The notes below the pieces were generated by a model, which worked only from the letters and a program-made list of their open reading frames with translations, was not told where the DNA came from and did not search any database. Made by a program: the position numbers and the translations under genes. This document shows, in pieces, positions 5,541 through 5,593 of a DNA stretch of 5,593 bases (positions are counted from its first letter, which is position 1; each line of letters starts with the position of its first letter). Source of the stretch: an uncultured Collinsella sp. (GTDB lineage: Bacteria > Actinomycetota > Coriobacteriia > Coriobacteriales > Coriobacteriaceae); contig UQJV01000067.1 of the NCBI GenBank assembly GCA_900541475.1, positions 1 to 5,593 on the forward strand, written 5' to 3'.

Positions 5541-5593
5541 CTACAGGTCGATGTGTGATTCCTTGATCGGGAACGGCTCCGCGAAGTGGCAGG
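5541..5593 (-). CDS. C-terminal end of an unidentified minus-strand protein (partial)
   Basis: Reading the minus strand from the window edge gives the open frame CHFAEPFPIKESHIDL ending in TAG (CTA at 5541-5543 on the plus strand). The end sits right where the large palindrome stops, as expected for a gene convergent with asd. A Cys-His pair near the C-terminus followed by a short acidic tail is reminiscent of ATP-binding subunits of oligopeptide/dipeptide ABC transporters, but 16 residues are too few to assign a function. Confidence 0.45.
   Translation of the reverse strand, partial: CHFAEPFPIKESHIDL

Overview
The window holds four genes of the aspartate-to-threonine pathway plus a 16-residue stub of a fifth gene. 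The DNA is GC-rich with codons strongly biased to G/C in third position, and AGGAG-type ribosome binding sites precede thrB and thrC. The protein style suggests a gut actinobacterium of the class Coriobacteriia (Collinsella-like). That placement is inference from overall character, not from a marker gene.

Layout: a non-coding edge with small hairpins (1-89); thrB, homoserine kinase, minus strand (90-971); a 200-base gap holding a 106-base perfect-ended palindrome directly upstream of the thrB ribosome binding site, and an intrinsic terminator for thrC; thrC, threonine synthase, minus strand (1172-2689); a 103-base divergent control region with a 10-base imperfect dyad; lysC, monofunctional aspartate kinase with two ACT domains, plus strand (2793-4181); a 174-base gap with a long hairpin, TTTCG repeats and a GC-rich terminator; asd, aspartate-semialdehyde dehydrogenase, plus strand (4356-5381); an intricate imperfect palindrome filling the whole gap after asd (5382-5539); and the C-terminal end of an unidentified minus-strand gene (5541-5593).

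Together LysC and Asd convert aspartate to aspartyl phosphate and then to aspartate semialdehyde, the branch point to lysine/cell wall and to methionine/threonine. ThrB phosphorylates homoserine and ThrC converts O-phosphohomoserine to threonine. The linking enzyme, homoserine dehydrogenase, is absent from the window and is not fused to the aspartate kinase, so it must be encoded elsewhere.

The coding genes look intact and ordinary. The unusual content is non-coding: two large, separately built stem structures (987-1092 and 5382-5539), a dyad in the divergent promoter region, and a stacked hairpin/repeat/terminator arrangement between lysC and asd. No insertion sequence, CRISPR array, tRNA or rRNA gene was seen.
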